This document shows positions 1 to 8,580 of a stretch of 37,673 nt of DNA, piece after piece. The notes beneath the pieces are model-generated. The model had not been told where the DNA came from and did no database searches. It worked only from the letters and a program-made list of their open reading frames with translations. The DNA is taken from the NCBI GenBank assembly GCA_020350725.1, contig CP070719.1, forward strand, positions 2,720,095 through 2,757,767. Direction: 5' to 3'. Source of the stretch: a bacterium. Its GTDB lineage: Bacteria; BMS3Abin14. Positions within the stretch are counted from its first letter, which is position 1; each line of letters starts with the position of its first letter. A program made the translations under genes and the position numbers.

Positions 1-300
1 CACCGTAATAGATTGCTTCACTCAAGTCTCACTACGCAATTACAACCCTAAAACCCCTCCGAGTCCCCGTTACCCCTTCTCGCCCTATATCCACATCGCC
101 CCCTCTCCTACCCGCTGCAGCAGATTGAGGTTCCAGGCTATTTGGTCAGTATCGGTGTAACGAGGTATGGAGGTATCGAGGAATTCAACCTTCGGTTCTT
201 TCGTTATTGATCTAAACACCTCCCTCCCTCGCCCCATCGCCCTCTCGCCGAAGCGCCCCCTCTGGACCCTGGCCCCTGGACTCTGGACTCATTCCTCCCC
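1..300. repeat. Intergenic tract of modular short-word repeats (inverted relative to the tracts near 14.3 and 16.2 kb)
   Basis: No credible gene lies in the first 327 bases. Read on the minus strand, positions 255-300 match 16138-16183 over about 46 bases with three differences (a run of GAGTCCAGAGTCCAG words followed by a G-rich GGGCG block). Positions 1-47 read in reverse share both ends (GGTTGT.ATTGCG and GTGAAGCAATC) with the element at 14350-14390. The middle (60-115) is a C-rich strand whose complement resembles the GGGCGAGG words near 16200. Seen directly: repeated modules in opposite orientation. Function is unknown. Confidence 0.75.
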
Positions 301-327
301 CCGTCTGTTCTCCGCCTCCTCATCCTT

Positions 328-780
328 TCACTGCGTCGCTTCGGCGGTGATGGCCTTCAGGGCGCCCGTCATCCTCTCTATAACATCGCCGCAGGCGATG
401 ATCCCGTGCCGGTCGGCCAGGAACTGGGGATGGTTGTAGGAGAGCTTGACCAGACCATCCGCATCCCTCCAGACCAGGGCCTTCAGGGGAAGGTCGATCC
501 CCGCTGTCTGGGAGCACTGCATGAGGGCAGTGCCCACCTTCGGGTTGCCGAAGATGATCAGAACGGTGGGCCTGAGGTCCTGGCCGATCGCCCCGGCGGC
601 CGCTGCGTGGTCGATACGGTTGAAAACCGTCATCCCTTTTCGCTCCAGGACCGCCTCCAGGCGGTCGGCTGTCTCTTCCACGCTGAATCCGCTCTGTACG
701 GTGACGATTCCGTGTGAGGCGAGGGCGGGCCCGAACGCAGTCAGCAGGGCGAGGGCGATCACTGCGGGAAGTCGCATCAT
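328..780 (-). CDS. DUF302 family protein, exported
   Basis: A 150-residue protein starting at the ATG at 780, preceded on the minus strand by GGAGGAG with six bases of spacing. A second ATG follows immediately. Residues 1-21 form a signal peptide (a run of A/L ending ALASHG), so the product is probably periplasmic. The rest is one DUF302 domain: an N-terminal SVEETADRLEAVLERKGM helix, then VFNRIDHAAAA, ELRPT-like RPTVLIIFGNPKVGTALMQ and LPLKALVWRDADG, all hallmarks of the family. DUF302 proteins have no settled biochemical role; some have been linked to sulfur or redox metabolism. It stands alone, divergent from the gene at 1200. Confidence 0.88.
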   Translation of the reverse strand: MMRLPAVIALALLTAFGPALASHGIVTVQSGFSVEETADRLEAVLERKGMTVFNRIDHAAAAGAIGQDLRPTVLIIFGNPKVGTALMQCSQTAGIDLPLKALVWRDADGLVKLSYNHPQFLADRHGIIACGDVIERMTGALKAITAEATQ

Positions 781-887
781 GGTTCTCCTCCTTCCGGAAA
801 GCGGCAAGATGAGATGCTCTTACGGCGAGCACAGGGATGACCGCCATTGGATCGGCCGGGAAACGGCCTCTCCGGTCGTGAAAATAT

Positions 888-899
888 CAGTGCGCACTG
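888..899. promoter_or_regulatory. Perfect 12-bp palindrome CAGTGCGCACTG, operator-like
   Basis: CAGTGCGCACTG is fully self-complementary and lies about 15-26 bases downstream of the predicted minus-strand start for the DUF302 gene. This is a typical place for a repressor site. The binding protein is unknown and chance occurrence cannot be excluded. Confidence 0.3.
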
Positions 900-920
900 G
901 TGGCGGCGGTCTCCTGGTAC

Positions 921-926
921 ATTATA
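921..926 (-). promoter_or_regulatory. Candidate -10 box (TATAAT) for the DUF302 gene
   Basis: The minus strand reads GGGTTATAATGTACC here, a perfect TATAAT. No good -35 is visible 16-18 bases upstream. The start would fall near 914, giving a leader of about 134 bases that contains the palindrome at 888-899. Confidence 0.4.
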
Positions 927-1199
927 ACCCGGATAGACGCTGCCGACACCGGGCATATCCAGGATAGGGTTCGCGGCATCGGGATCACCCTGAAAATTAC
1001 CCCGTACCACGGGGAAAAGTCTGTTAGAATACTCGATGTGTCACAGGCGATCGCATGGGATGACCCTACCCGGCAGATCCAGGTGGGGAGATCGCCGGAG
1101 ACCCTCGATCCGGAGGGACAAATGCTGCGATGCCGGTGACGGCGGGAAAGAAAATGCAGGTTAATACCTTTCATTTTTTCCACATAGGAGGGCAGTGTG

Positions 1200-1979
1200 A
1201 TGAAGAACAGGGGGATGTTGGGATCTATCCTGGTTGTTCTGGTCGCTCTTGGACTCAACTCCAATTCACAGGCCGGCGTTGTTCTCGTTGACAGCCAGGG
1301 AAGCGAAACGTTCATCTCGGAAGGCAAACTGAAGGAAGTCGCTTCGGAAGAAGAGCAGGTCATGATCTTTGACGTGAACCGGTCCCTCGTCACCATGGTG
1401 GACGACGCTCAGAAGGCCTATGCCCAGGGAACCGTGGACCAGTTCTGCTCGGAACTGTCGGGCGTCTTCGGGGCCGCTATGGAGGGGATGTCAGATGAGG
1501 AAAAAGCCATGATGCAGCAGTTCATGGCCGGGGGGGGACGGCAACAGCCGACGGCTCCTCCCAGGGTTGAGGTGACCAAGGAGGGAGGGGGGGGCACTGT
1601 CGCAGGACTCAATACCATCAAATACAGGGTGACCGTGAACGGCGCCCCCTATGAAGATATATGGTTGACTGACGACAGCACCATCATGAAGGAATTCGAT
1701 AGTACCGAAAAACTGGCCGGCATGATCACCAAAATGACCGGCTGCGTGGAGCAGGGCATGGGTATGGGTCCCTCCAGCACACCCGAGGGCACCCCCCAAT
1801 ACCAGGAGTTGTTTCGGAAGGGTTTTCCCGTGAAGATCATCTCCTACGAGGGCGGGTCACCCACCGAGGATACGAACATCATCAGGGTGGAGAAACGGTC
1901 GCTGCCGGATGAGGAGTTCCTCCCCCCCAAGGGTTACAGAAAGCTATCCCTATCGGAGCTTATGCAGTTGCAGATGTGA
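1200..1979 (+). CDS. Secreted protein, DUF4412-like
   Basis: A 259-residue exported protein. The ATG at 1200 has AGGAGGG seven bases upstream; the GTG at 1197 is too close to that site. Residues 1-26 are a signal peptide ending SQAGV. The body has a beta-rich outline with a central glycine/glutamine-rich loop (about residues 110-135, AGGGRQQP...GGGG) and a C-terminal LPDEEFLPPKGYRKLSL segment. That ending resembles the PxGY tail of DUF4412-type periplasmic proteins, whose ligand is unknown. It is a single-gene unit closed by the terminator at 2053. The family call rests on the overall outline and the C-terminal motif, so it is moderate. Confidence 0.8.
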   Translation: MKNRGMLGSILVVLVALGLNSNSQAGVVLVDSQGSETFISEGKLKEVASEEEQVMIFDVNRSLVTMVDDAQKAYAQGTVDQFCSELSGVFGAAMEGMSDEEKAMMQQFMAGGGRQQPTAPPRVEVTKEGGGGTVAGLNTIKYRVTVNGAPYEDIWLTDDSTIMKEFDSTEKLAGMITKMTGCVEQGMGMGPSSTPEGTPQYQELFRKGFPVKIISYEGGSPTEDTNIIRVEKRSLPDEEFLPPKGYRKLSLSELMQLQM

Positions 1980-2052
1980 AGGCCGCGGCCCCGGGTTCTG
2001 TCTGATTGAAGCCCTGAGCTGAAGCCGCAATGACGAGATAATATCCCTGAAT

Positions 2053-2079
2053 AAAGGGCGCCGGCCGGCGCCCTTTTTC
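2053..2079 (+). terminator. Rho-independent terminator after the DUF4412-like gene
   Basis: A perfect self-complementary stem GGGCGCC-GGCC-GGCGCCC (2056-2073) is followed directly by TTTTTCTTTT. It lies 74 bases after the stop at 1979 and separates that gene from the sigma-54-linked operon. The opposite strand has no comparable T-run, so it appears one-directional. Confidence 0.9.
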
Positions 2080-2191
2080 TTTTATTCCCCTGAAAAAGAA
2101 ACACAGCCCCCTCGGCTATCCCCCCGTCCGGCTGACAGGCTCCTGGAGACCACGGCGGACGGTTGCCGGGCCGAGTGGGCACGATTCCCTG

Positions 2192-2208
2192 TTGGCACCG
2201 ATATTGCT
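2192..2208 (+). promoter_or_regulatory. Sigma-54 (-24/-12) promoter for the envelope/ABC transporter operon
   Basis: TTGGCACCGATATTGCT matches the RpoN consensus TGGCACg-N4-TTGCw with correct GG-N10-GC spacing and one deviation (C for G after TGGCAC). A start near 2220 would leave a leader of about 125 bases to the ATG at 2345. The site sits between the terminator at 2053 and the first gene of the operon, as expected. The rest of 1980-2344 has no gene. The roughly 110 bases between terminator and promoter could hold an activator site, but none is recognised. Confidence 0.72.
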
Positions 2209-2285
2209 CAATGGGCCGAATGGTGTCCGGGATCCCTTCCCGCGTCCCTTAAACAGGAGGAAGGCGGGAAGTCAACAACAATTCT

Positions 2286-2301
2286 GTAACCAGCCGGTTA
2301 C
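2286..2301. promoter_or_regulatory. Inverted repeat GTAACC-AGCC-GGTTAC in the operon leader
   Basis: Six-base arms separated by four bases, with an overlapping ACCAG...CTGGT pair (2289-2309), lie in the predicted untranslated leader 45-60 bases before the first start codon. It could be an operator or a small RNA hairpin. There is no direct evidence for either. Confidence 0.3.
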
Positions 2302-2344
2302 GAACTGGTATTCGTGCGGCCGGCACAGCACGGGAGAGGAATCG

Positions 2345-2791
2345 ATGGAACTGAGAACGAGCTCACTTATTCCGATCGTGGTGGCGGTGTTGACCCTTTC
2401 GGCCTGTGCCCCCGGAATATATGGCACGGTCAGGCTTATGGACCCCGGGTTGGTACCCGTTGAGGGAGAGACCCCGGAGGGGTCCGTCGTCAATATGATC
2501 AATACGTCCGTCAGGGTGGAGGAAGCCTCATACTCGGTGACCGCGGATGCCGAAGGTTCCTTCGAGTCCGAGAAAGGCGCCGTCACCAAAGGGGTGTACA
2601 AGGTCGAGGCCACGAGGATGGGATATGTCACCGATACCCGGACGGTGGAGGTAGGCAGCGGCCGTGAGGAGGTGGAGCTGGTCCTCAGGAAGATCCCGGA
2701 GGGAAAGCGAAGGAGCATCGAGACGTCCGAGTCCGACGAGGACAAGATCATCAACCCGGGAGAGGTGAACATCCAGCCCCCCATGCTCTGA
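2345..2791 (+). CDS. Small lipoprotein with a carboxypeptidase-regulatory-like (beta-sandwich) domain
   Basis: A 148-residue lipoprotein, first gene of the operon. The ATG at 2345 follows GGGAGAGGA; an in-frame upstream extension to 2192 would run over the promoter and leader and is rejected. The lipobox LSAC puts the acylated cysteine at residue 21. Residues about 25-115 form one beta-sandwich of the CarboxypepD_reg/transthyretin-like type (GTVRLMDPG, TPEGSVVNMINTSVRV, YSVTADAEGSFE, GVYKVEATRMGYVTDTRTVEV). The tail (about 117-148) is charged and probably disordered. The same kind of domain recurs in the next gene, which suggests the two products act together at the envelope. Substrate or partner is unknown. 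Confidence 0.82.
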   Translation: MELRTSSLIPIVVAVLTLSACAPGIYGTVRLMDPGLVPVEGETPEGSVVNMINTSVRVEEASYSVTADAEGSFESEKGAVTKGVYKVEATRMGYVTDTRTVEVGSGREEVELVLRKIPEGKRRSIETSESDEDKIINPGEVNIQPPML

Positions 2792-2978
2792 GCGGGGGAG
2801 GGAAGGTGAGGATTTGCACCCAGGGAGAACATGGAGGTGCAACGGACCCGTAACGGAGTTGCCCTGCCATGGGCAGCCCCCGGGGACCTGTTTATCTCCG
2901 GAAAAGGGGAGTCCGGGAAGGACCAATGGGAGAGTTAATGTGGCGGTTTCAGGAGAGATCCATACGGGAGGCGGAATC

Positions 2979-5564
2979 ATGGTCAAGCTGAAGGCGAATT
3001 GGATACTGTTATTCGTGTTGCCTGTCGTTCTCTTTGCCTGCGGGATGGAGAGGGAGGTGGAGCTTCAGTACGAGATCAAGGTGGCCCTCGACGGGGTCCC
3101 GGCAGACCAGTCCAGAGTGTTGGTCGACGGAGAGGAGGCGGGAAGCACGGACGAGAGCGGGACCCTTTCGGGCACCATCAAAAGGATGCCCGGAGCCGAG
3201 GTCAGGATTTCAGTGGTCAGAGAGGCTCCGGGGTATGAGATCGAACCCTGGGATGGTTCTTTCAAAGTGGAAAAGCCCGAAAAGGGTGCTGTTGCCAGGC
3301 ACATCGTAGAGGTGTCACTGAAATCAACGAAACATTTCACGATCAGGGTAACCGAGAAGGGTGAGGCTGTCGGGGGCGCCTCGGTGAGGATCGACGGACA
3401 GGAGGCGACAGACACGGATGCCGGCGGAGAAGTCTTCCACGAATACGGGGGCGAACCGGCGAGGCAGTTCGATATCCAGGTTGAAAAGAAAGGCTACGTA
3501 ACCTGGAAGCGATCCCTCGAAGTCCAACCCGGTCAGGTAGTGGAGGCGGCTGTCCATCGGCCCTCGGTGCTCAACGTCGTGGCCCTCACCGAGGAGAATG
3601 GCCAGGAGAGACCGCTGGCAGGTGTCGAGGTTGCCGTCGGAAAGAAGGCGCTGGGAAAGACCGGCGATGACGGAACGGTCAACTATGTGTACAGAGGAGC
3701 TCCCGGCAAGGTTTTCTGGGTGACCATGACGGTGCCGGGCCACGTGCCCTCCGTCTGGAAGACAAAGGTTGTCCTGGACGGAAGACGGACGGTCAAGCGG
3801 TATTTCTATTCCGTGGAGCCGGAGCCGATCAGGGCGGGCATCTACGGTTATTCCGGCAACGAACCCGATTCAGACCTTACCCCGATCCTCGACCGCGTCG
3901 AGGAGGCGGTAGGCAACGTCCTGTTCAGCCACATGATCTTCGACGAAGTGCCCCCCGAGACCCTCAGGGAGAGGATCAAGGAGTCTGATACGGACATCGA
4001 GACCATGACCGACAGGGGATGGCGGGACACCTCGCTCATAGGGACGCTCGATGCGGTGATCGTGGGAAGTGTTTCCAGGGATGACAGGGGATACGTCGTG
4101 GAGACGAAGGTGCACACCCCGGACGGCCGGTTGGTGCTGAGCCAGATCAGCCCGGCAAGGGGCGAAAAGGACGTCAAGGACGTCGCCAAGAAGGTCGCCA
4201 GAGAGGTCATGGAGCATTTCCCCTTCCAGGGAACGGTGATCTCCGAAAGGGAAGGGGACGTCAGGATCAACCTGGGAAAGTCGGACCACCAGTTGAAGAA
4301 GGGCATGGAGTTCGCCCTGATGTCACCGGTGCTGGACAGGCAGGGAAAAGTGGCGGACATGCACGATATCGGTACCCTGAGGATCAGCAAGGTGGAGAGG
4401 GCCGGATCCTGGGGCAAGGTCGTGGAGATCCAGGGCGGACAGTCGGCCAAGCCGGGGCAGCGGGTGGTCCGCCGGATCCTCACCGAGGGTGACAGCCTGG
4501 CATCGGGACATTCCCTCACCCTTCAGGCAAAGGGGGGAGTTCCGCCCGACGTGGACCCCCTGCCCGGAGTCAACGTCTATCTGGACGAGCGGTGGGTGGG
4601 GACTACGGGAACGGACGGCCGGACCCGCATACCCGCCAAGGTCGGCAGGACATACGGTCTCCACCTCTACCGTCACGGCTACCAGCCGTGGACAGGAGAG
4701 GTCAGAGCGGAGGAGGACGGCGAGGATAGGGAGTTCGTCCTGGAGGTCAACAACTCCCTCTTCAAGTTGGACTCTCAGCCATCCGGCGCCAGGGTGTACA
4801 TAGACGGAACCATGGTGGGCCGCACGCCCATCGTCGAGGGCAGACAGGTTCCCTTCGGCTTTCACACGGTCAGGGTATCAGCGGGGGGGAACTACCGTGA
4901 CTGGCAGGAGGTGGTTGAATTCAACAGGAAATCGGTCGATCTGTCGGGAACCTCCCGTATCAACCTGGTCGTGGACTACCTCGCCATGGGAAAGAGGGCC
5001 GAACAGGAAAGGGATCTGGATGCCGCCATGGACGCCTACACAAGCGCGGAAAGGGACCATCCGGACTACTCCGATGCCCGATTCAGGCTGGCCCAGCTCT
5101 ACATGGATGAGAAGGGGGATTACGCCGCAGCCGTCCGTGAGTTCGAGAACATCCTGTCGCTCCCCGAGAACCGCGAGCTCATATACAAGCAGTACTCAGT
5201 GGCCTACACCAACCTGGGTCACGCCTATTACGAAATGGGCAGCGGTATGGTCCTCGAGGACAGGGAGGGCGCGTCGCAGAACTTCGCGCTGGCCATCGAG
5301 AATCTGGAAAAGGCAAAACAGTACACCAGGTTCTTCCCCACCCAGCAATACCACGAGGCCCTGCACGATACCCATTACTACCTGGCCCGGTCCTACCACC
5401 GGCTGTATCTGACCACCAGAAAGGACACCCTCCTCGGCAAAGCCGACCAGGCGTGGAGGGATTACTTCGACTTCTTTCCCAAGGACCTGGAGGAGGTCGG
5501 TGAGTTCGCTCAACTAAGGGATTCGGCCGAGAAGCACTGGACCCAGATCCAGGACCTCATGTAA
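2979..5564 (+). CDS. Large envelope lipoprotein: carboxypeptidase-regulatory-like repeats, TolB/CsgG-like and FlgT-like middle, PEGA domain, C-terminal TPRs
   Basis: An 861-residue lipoprotein starting at the ATG at 2979 behind GGGAGGCGG; the longer frame from 2814 would bury the signal peptide. The lipobox LFAC gives the lipidated Cys21. Residues about 30-285 hold three beta-sandwich units of the carboxypeptidase-regulatory type (VLVDGEEAG, ASVRIDGQEATDTDAGG, VEVAVGKKALGKTGDDG). Residues about 297-410 resemble TolB-N/CsgG-type domains, and about 415-496 resembles the FlgT C-terminal domain (VRINLG...LKKGMEFALMSP...IGTLRISKV). Another sandwich follows, then a PEGA domain at about 594-650 (FKLDSQPSGARVYIDGTMVG). 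From about 668 to the end the chain is helical TPR. It is likely an outer-membrane or periplasmic scaffold. The domain calls in the middle are inferred from pattern only. Confidence 0.85.
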   Translation: MVKLKANWILLFVLPVVLFACGMEREVELQYEIKVALDGVPADQSRVLVDGEEAGSTDESGTLSGTIKRMPGAEVRISVVREAPGYEIEPWDGSFKVEKPEKGAVARHIVEVSLKSTKHFTIRVTEKGEAVGGASVRIDGQEATDTDAGGEVFHEYGGEPARQFDIQVEKKGYVTWKRSLEVQPGQVVEAAVHRPSVLNVVALTEENGQERPLAGVEVAVGKKALGKTGDDGTVNYVYRGAPGKVFWVTMTVPGHVPSVWKTKVVLDGRRTVKRYFYSVEPEPIRAGIYGYSGNEPDSDLTPILDRVEEAVGNVLFSHMIFDEVPPETLRERIKESDTDIETMTDRGWRDTSLIGTLDAVIVGSVSRDDRGYVVETKVHTPDGRLVLSQISPARGEKDVKDVAKKVAREVMEHFPFQGTVISEREGDVRINLGKSDHQLKKGMEFALMSPVLDRQGKVADMHDIGTLRISKVERAGSWGKVVEIQGGQSAKPGQRVVRRILTEGDSLASGHSLTLQAKGGVPPDVDPLPGVNVYLDERWVGTTGTDGRTRIPAKVGRTYGLHLYRHGYQPWTGEVRAEEDGEDREFVLEVNNSLFKLDSQPSGARVYIDGTMVGRTPIVEGRQVPFGFHTVRVSAGGNYRDWQEVVEFNRKSVDLSGTSRINLVVDYLAMGKRAEQERDLDAAMDAYTSAERDHPDYSDARFRLAQLYMDEKGDYAAAVREFENILSLPENRELIYKQYSVAYTNLGHAYYEMGSGMVLEDREGASQNFALAIENLEKAKQYTRFFPTQQYHEALHDTHYYLARSYHRLYLTTRKDTLLGKADQAWRDYFDFFPKDLEEVGEFAQLRDSAEKHWTQIQDLM

Positions 5565-5578
5565 TCGGGAGCCCCGGG

Positions 5579-7009
5579 TTGAGACCTGGATCCGGGCCGA
5601 CAGGCCCCGCCCTGGCCTGCGCCGCCCTTCTGTTCCTCCTTTGGCCCGGACCGGCCGTGTCCGAGACTTCAGGCCCTCCGGCTGCCGAGAGTGTACACCT
5701 GAGGTCACAGCTCCGGCAAGCGCTGTCGGCCCCGGAGGGGGTCCAGCAGGCGGACACGGGTGAGGACGCGGGGCAATTCATCATCTACGAGGACCTCCTC
5801 GAAAGGGGTCCGGAAGGGGAGGAGGATCCGTCCGTAAGCGAAGGCGGCCCCACGCCGCCGGAGATGTCACCGCCCCCGGCATCGGTCCGATGGGGGTCCT
5901 CCCCCGGAGCAGGCCTCCCTGAGGAAGAGTCCGAGGACGCCGGTCAGCTGAAGCCCCTTTACGTCCGTGAACTCACCGGCGTCCTGAGGGGCCGCAACGA
6001 CTCCAACCCGGTATGGTCTCCTACAGGGGAGGTGATCGCGTTCGAACGTGCCGTGGACGAGAGAAAGGAGATCGTCATCGCCAAAAGGGACGGTTCGGTC
6101 GTGCGGAAGGTCTATTTTCAGCCGACTTCAGGCGACACGGATCTGGGTTTTCTCCTGACCGGGTTCCCGGAGACTGCAAGCTACAACGCCGGTATCACCT
6201 GGTCTCCCGCCGGCGACCGTTTTGTCTTCATGAGCAACGCCGGGAAGGGAAATTACGACCTCTACCTGGGGGGCCTGGAGGGAGAGTCCATCATCAGGCT
6301 GACGGAGGGACGGGAGAAGGAGGGGCACGCCCACTGGTCGCCGGTGTCCGAACAGCTGGTGTTCGTGTCGGGCCGGACGGGCAAGGCGGACCTGTATCTG
6401 CTGGATCTGGGGACATGGCGGACGGAGCGTCTGACCAGGGGAGAAAAAACGTACCTGTATCCCCAGTGGTCGCCTGACGGCAGGAAGATAGCGACGATCT
6501 ACGGGAGCAACGAGAATCACGATATCCACCTCATCGAGGATATCAACCGCCCATTTGACACCATCCGGCCCCTCACCACGTGGCATCACGACGATCTGAG
6601 GCCGATATGGTCACCGGACGGAAAATACATCGCCTTCTACTCCAACTACAATCCGCAGGGGGACCCGAAAACGTGGTCCATCGTGGTCGTCGCTGCGGAC
6701 GGTTCGGATCCGACCGGCGGAGAAGGGCTTGCCGCCCGGGTCGTGGCCGAGGGAGTTCATCCGGACATGGAACGCGGACCGGCCTGGATGCCCGACAGCA
6801 GAAGGATCGTCTTTGTCAAGAACGACCGGCACGCCTTTTTTCCCATTGCCGTCGCAGACGTCATAGCCGGGGTCGTCGCGCCGGTGAGAACAGGCACCAG
6901 GATCAACCACGACGTAAGCTGTTCCGCCGACGGGTCCATAGCCTTCCGGGCACAGGTTGATCAATGGGACCGCATTTTCATCAGCAGACTGGAGGACACT
7001 GGGCCATGA
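5579..7009 (+). CDS. Exported beta-propeller protein with PD40 (TolB-type) repeats
   Basis: A 476-residue protein with an apparent TTG start at 5579, 15 bases after the previous stop, with a weak GGGAG upstream. No ATG is available that would keep the signal peptide (residues about 10-28, ending PAVSETS). Residues about 30-135 are a proline/glutamate-rich linker. From about 140 onward six PD40-like blades follow, each with a W(S/M)P(D/T/A)G/S core (VWSPTGEVIAFE, TWSPAGDRFVFMS, HWSPVSEQLVFVS, QWSPDGRKIATIY, IWSPDGKYIAFYS, AWMPDSRRIVFVK). This is the TolB C-terminal propeller architecture. It follows a lipoprotein with a TolB-N/CsgG-like region, so the two may form a split TolB-like partner pair. 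Confidence 0.85.
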   Translation: MRPGSGPTGPALACAALLFLLWPGPAVSETSGPPAAESVHLRSQLRQALSAPEGVQQADTGEDAGQFIIYEDLLERGPEGEEDPSVSEGGPTPPEMSPPPASVRWGSSPGAGLPEEESEDAGQLKPLYVRELTGVLRGRNDSNPVWSPTGEVIAFERAVDERKEIVIAKRDGSVVRKVYFQPTSGDTDLGFLLTGFPETASYNAGITWSPAGDRFVFMSNAGKGNYDLYLGGLEGESIIRLTEGREKEGHAHWSPVSEQLVFVSGRTGKADLYLLDLGTWRTERLTRGEKTYLYPQWSPDGRKIATIYGSNENHDIHLIEDINRPFDTIRPLTTWHHDDLRPIWSPDGKYIAFYSNYNPQGDPKTWSIVVVAADGSDPTGGEGLAARVVAEGVHPDMERGPAWMPDSRRIVFVKNDRHAFFPIAVADVIAGVVAPVRTGTRINHDVSCSADGSIAFRAQVDQWDRIFISRLEDTGP

Positions 7010-8514
7010 GGGTGAACGGAGCCGGTTTGGCGCGTCTTTTCCTGATCCTCATGTGGATAATCGCTGCCACTCCCCCGGGGCGCGCCTCCGGTTCGCCGGT
7101 GGAGCGGGCGGTTACCCATTTAAAGGCGAACCGCTACCAGGACGCCGCCTCGCTATATTGGGACCTTCCGTCGGTGGAGGCTTCCGAATCGGGGAAGGCG
7201 CATATGATCCTGGGAATTTCCTGTCTGAACAGCGCAAGGCTGTATGGAGAGCTTCACGACCTCTCCATCGATGTGAGCCTGAATTACCTCGGGAAGGTCT
7301 CTTCCCATCGCGGCAGGGACAGAAGCCGGCTGGCGAACCTCTACATGGCTGAAGTCCTGATGGCGGGACAGGACCCTGATAGGGCCGCGTCCTACTATCA
7401 GGAGGTGGCGAATGATCCGGGCGCAGCGACGTCGGAAAGGGATGTGGCGAGGGCGGGACTGGGCCTGGCCAACTTCCTATTGGGTAGAGAGGGACGGGCC
7501 GAGAAACTGTGGTCCTCCGTAGCCGGCTCGAGCGATCCCGAGGTCCTCTCCGAACTGGCCTCGGCCTTTGCCGAGGCGGGACTCTGGAACCGGGAGCCAT
7601 CGGGGGTGTGTGACCAGGCCCTCTCATCGGCGGGCCGATCCGGCGATCCGGGCCCCATGAGGGTCCGGAGCAACTGCATCGGGGTCTACACCAGAGCCGG
7701 CCAGCTGGACAAGGCGCTGGAACTGGTGCGTGATCTGGACATGAAGGCTTTTGCCGACGAGGAGAAGCTGGGCGAGAACAAGACCATCAGGTTTTACAGC
7801 ATCCGCCTCCTCGACGGGCTGGCCGCCCTCTACGGGAAAACAAGCATCGATCTTCTCGGGAAGGCTTTCAACGCAAGGAACATGTCCGGGGCGGCCGGAC
7901 TGTACCTCGGGATGGCCTACGCCCAAATGGGCATGGCGGCAGAATCGCTGGCCGCCATCGATTCTCTGAACAATGCGGGAGAACAGCTGGCCGCTCCTCA
8001 GATGGTGACGGCAAAGATGATCCGGGCTGGGGCTCTCCACGCTGAGGGCAGGGAAAAGGAGGGGTTCGATCTACTGACGAGAACCGTCCGGGAGAACAGC
8101 AGCGACCCCCGCCTGGTGGCGGAGGCCGTCCTGATCTGTGACACGATCGACTCCGGGTGCGGGGAGATCCTGGCCGCCGCCGAGAACCTGGCGGGCAGGA
8201 GAGAAGGCTGGGGATCGGCCGGGATCAATCTCAGCCTGGGCCGGCACTACGCGAGGAGGAGCGACTGGCAGAAGGCCCTGACCTTTCTCGAGGCCGGCCG
8301 GGACAAGAGCAACAAGAACCGCATCGAGTACAACGACCCCCTCCTCCTTGTGGAACTCGCCCGGGCCTATTATCGGACGAAAAAATATTCAGAGGCGCTG
8401 GAGATCTTTTTCGGAATGAGCGGACAGTTCCCGGCGGTGAGGCAGCTGCAGAACGCCCTTCAGGGAGTCTACTCTGTGGAGCAGAAGAGCGCAGGGGATG
8501 TAAAGGTGCTTTAA
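7006..8514 (+). CDS. Exported TPR-repeat protein
   Basis: A 502-residue protein whose ATG (7006) overlaps the TGA of the propeller gene by three bases, with GGAGG ten bases upstream; this implies translational coupling. Residues 1-30 are a signal peptide (LARLFLILMWIIAA...GRASGS). The remainder is almost entirely paired alpha-helices of TPR character (HLKANRYQDAASLYWDL, LGMAYAQMGMAAESLAAIDSL, ARAYYRTKKYSEALEIFFGM). There is no catalytic motif and no lipobox. It probably serves as a periplasmic protein-protein interaction scaffold for the propeller and PEGA lipoprotein encoded just upstream. Confidence 0.82.
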   Translation: MRVNGAGLARLFLILMWIIAATPPGRASGSPVERAVTHLKANRYQDAASLYWDLPSVEASESGKAHMILGISCLNSARLYGELHDLSIDVSLNYLGKVSSHRGRDRSRLANLYMAEVLMAGQDPDRAASYYQEVANDPGAATSERDVARAGLGLANFLLGREGRAEKLWSSVAGSSDPEVLSELASAFAEAGLWNREPSGVCDQALSSAGRSGDPGPMRVRSNCIGVYTRAGQLDKALELVRDLDMKAFADEEKLGENKTIRFYSIRLLDGLAALYGKTSIDLLGKAFNARNMSGAAGLYLGMAYAQMGMAAESLAAIDSLNNAGEQLAAPQMVTAKMIRAGALHAEGREKEGFDLLTRTVRENSSDPRLVAEAVLICDTIDSGCGEILAAAENLAGRREGWGSAGINLSLGRHYARRSDWQKALTFLEAGRDKSNKNRIEYNDPLLLVELARAYYRTKKYSEALEIFFGMSGQFPAVRQLQNALQGVYSVEQKSAGDVKVL

Positions 8515-8580
8515 ACACAGGGGATGGGGACCGAGAGGTGTACCATCCGGACCCGGACCCGGAACCTGAGGAGGATATTC

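Larger units (their letters stand above)
781..1199. other. Divergent intergenic region between the DUF302 and DUF4412-like genes
   Basis: The 419 bases between the two divergent genes show no convincing gene. They hold a minus-strand TATAAT (921-926), a perfect 12-bp palindrome (888-899), and on the plus strand an extended -10-like TGTTAGAAT (1022-1030) about 170 bases before the gene at 1200. The short reading frames across this stretch are arginine- and proline-rich shadows without ribosome binding sites. Confidence 0.5.
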
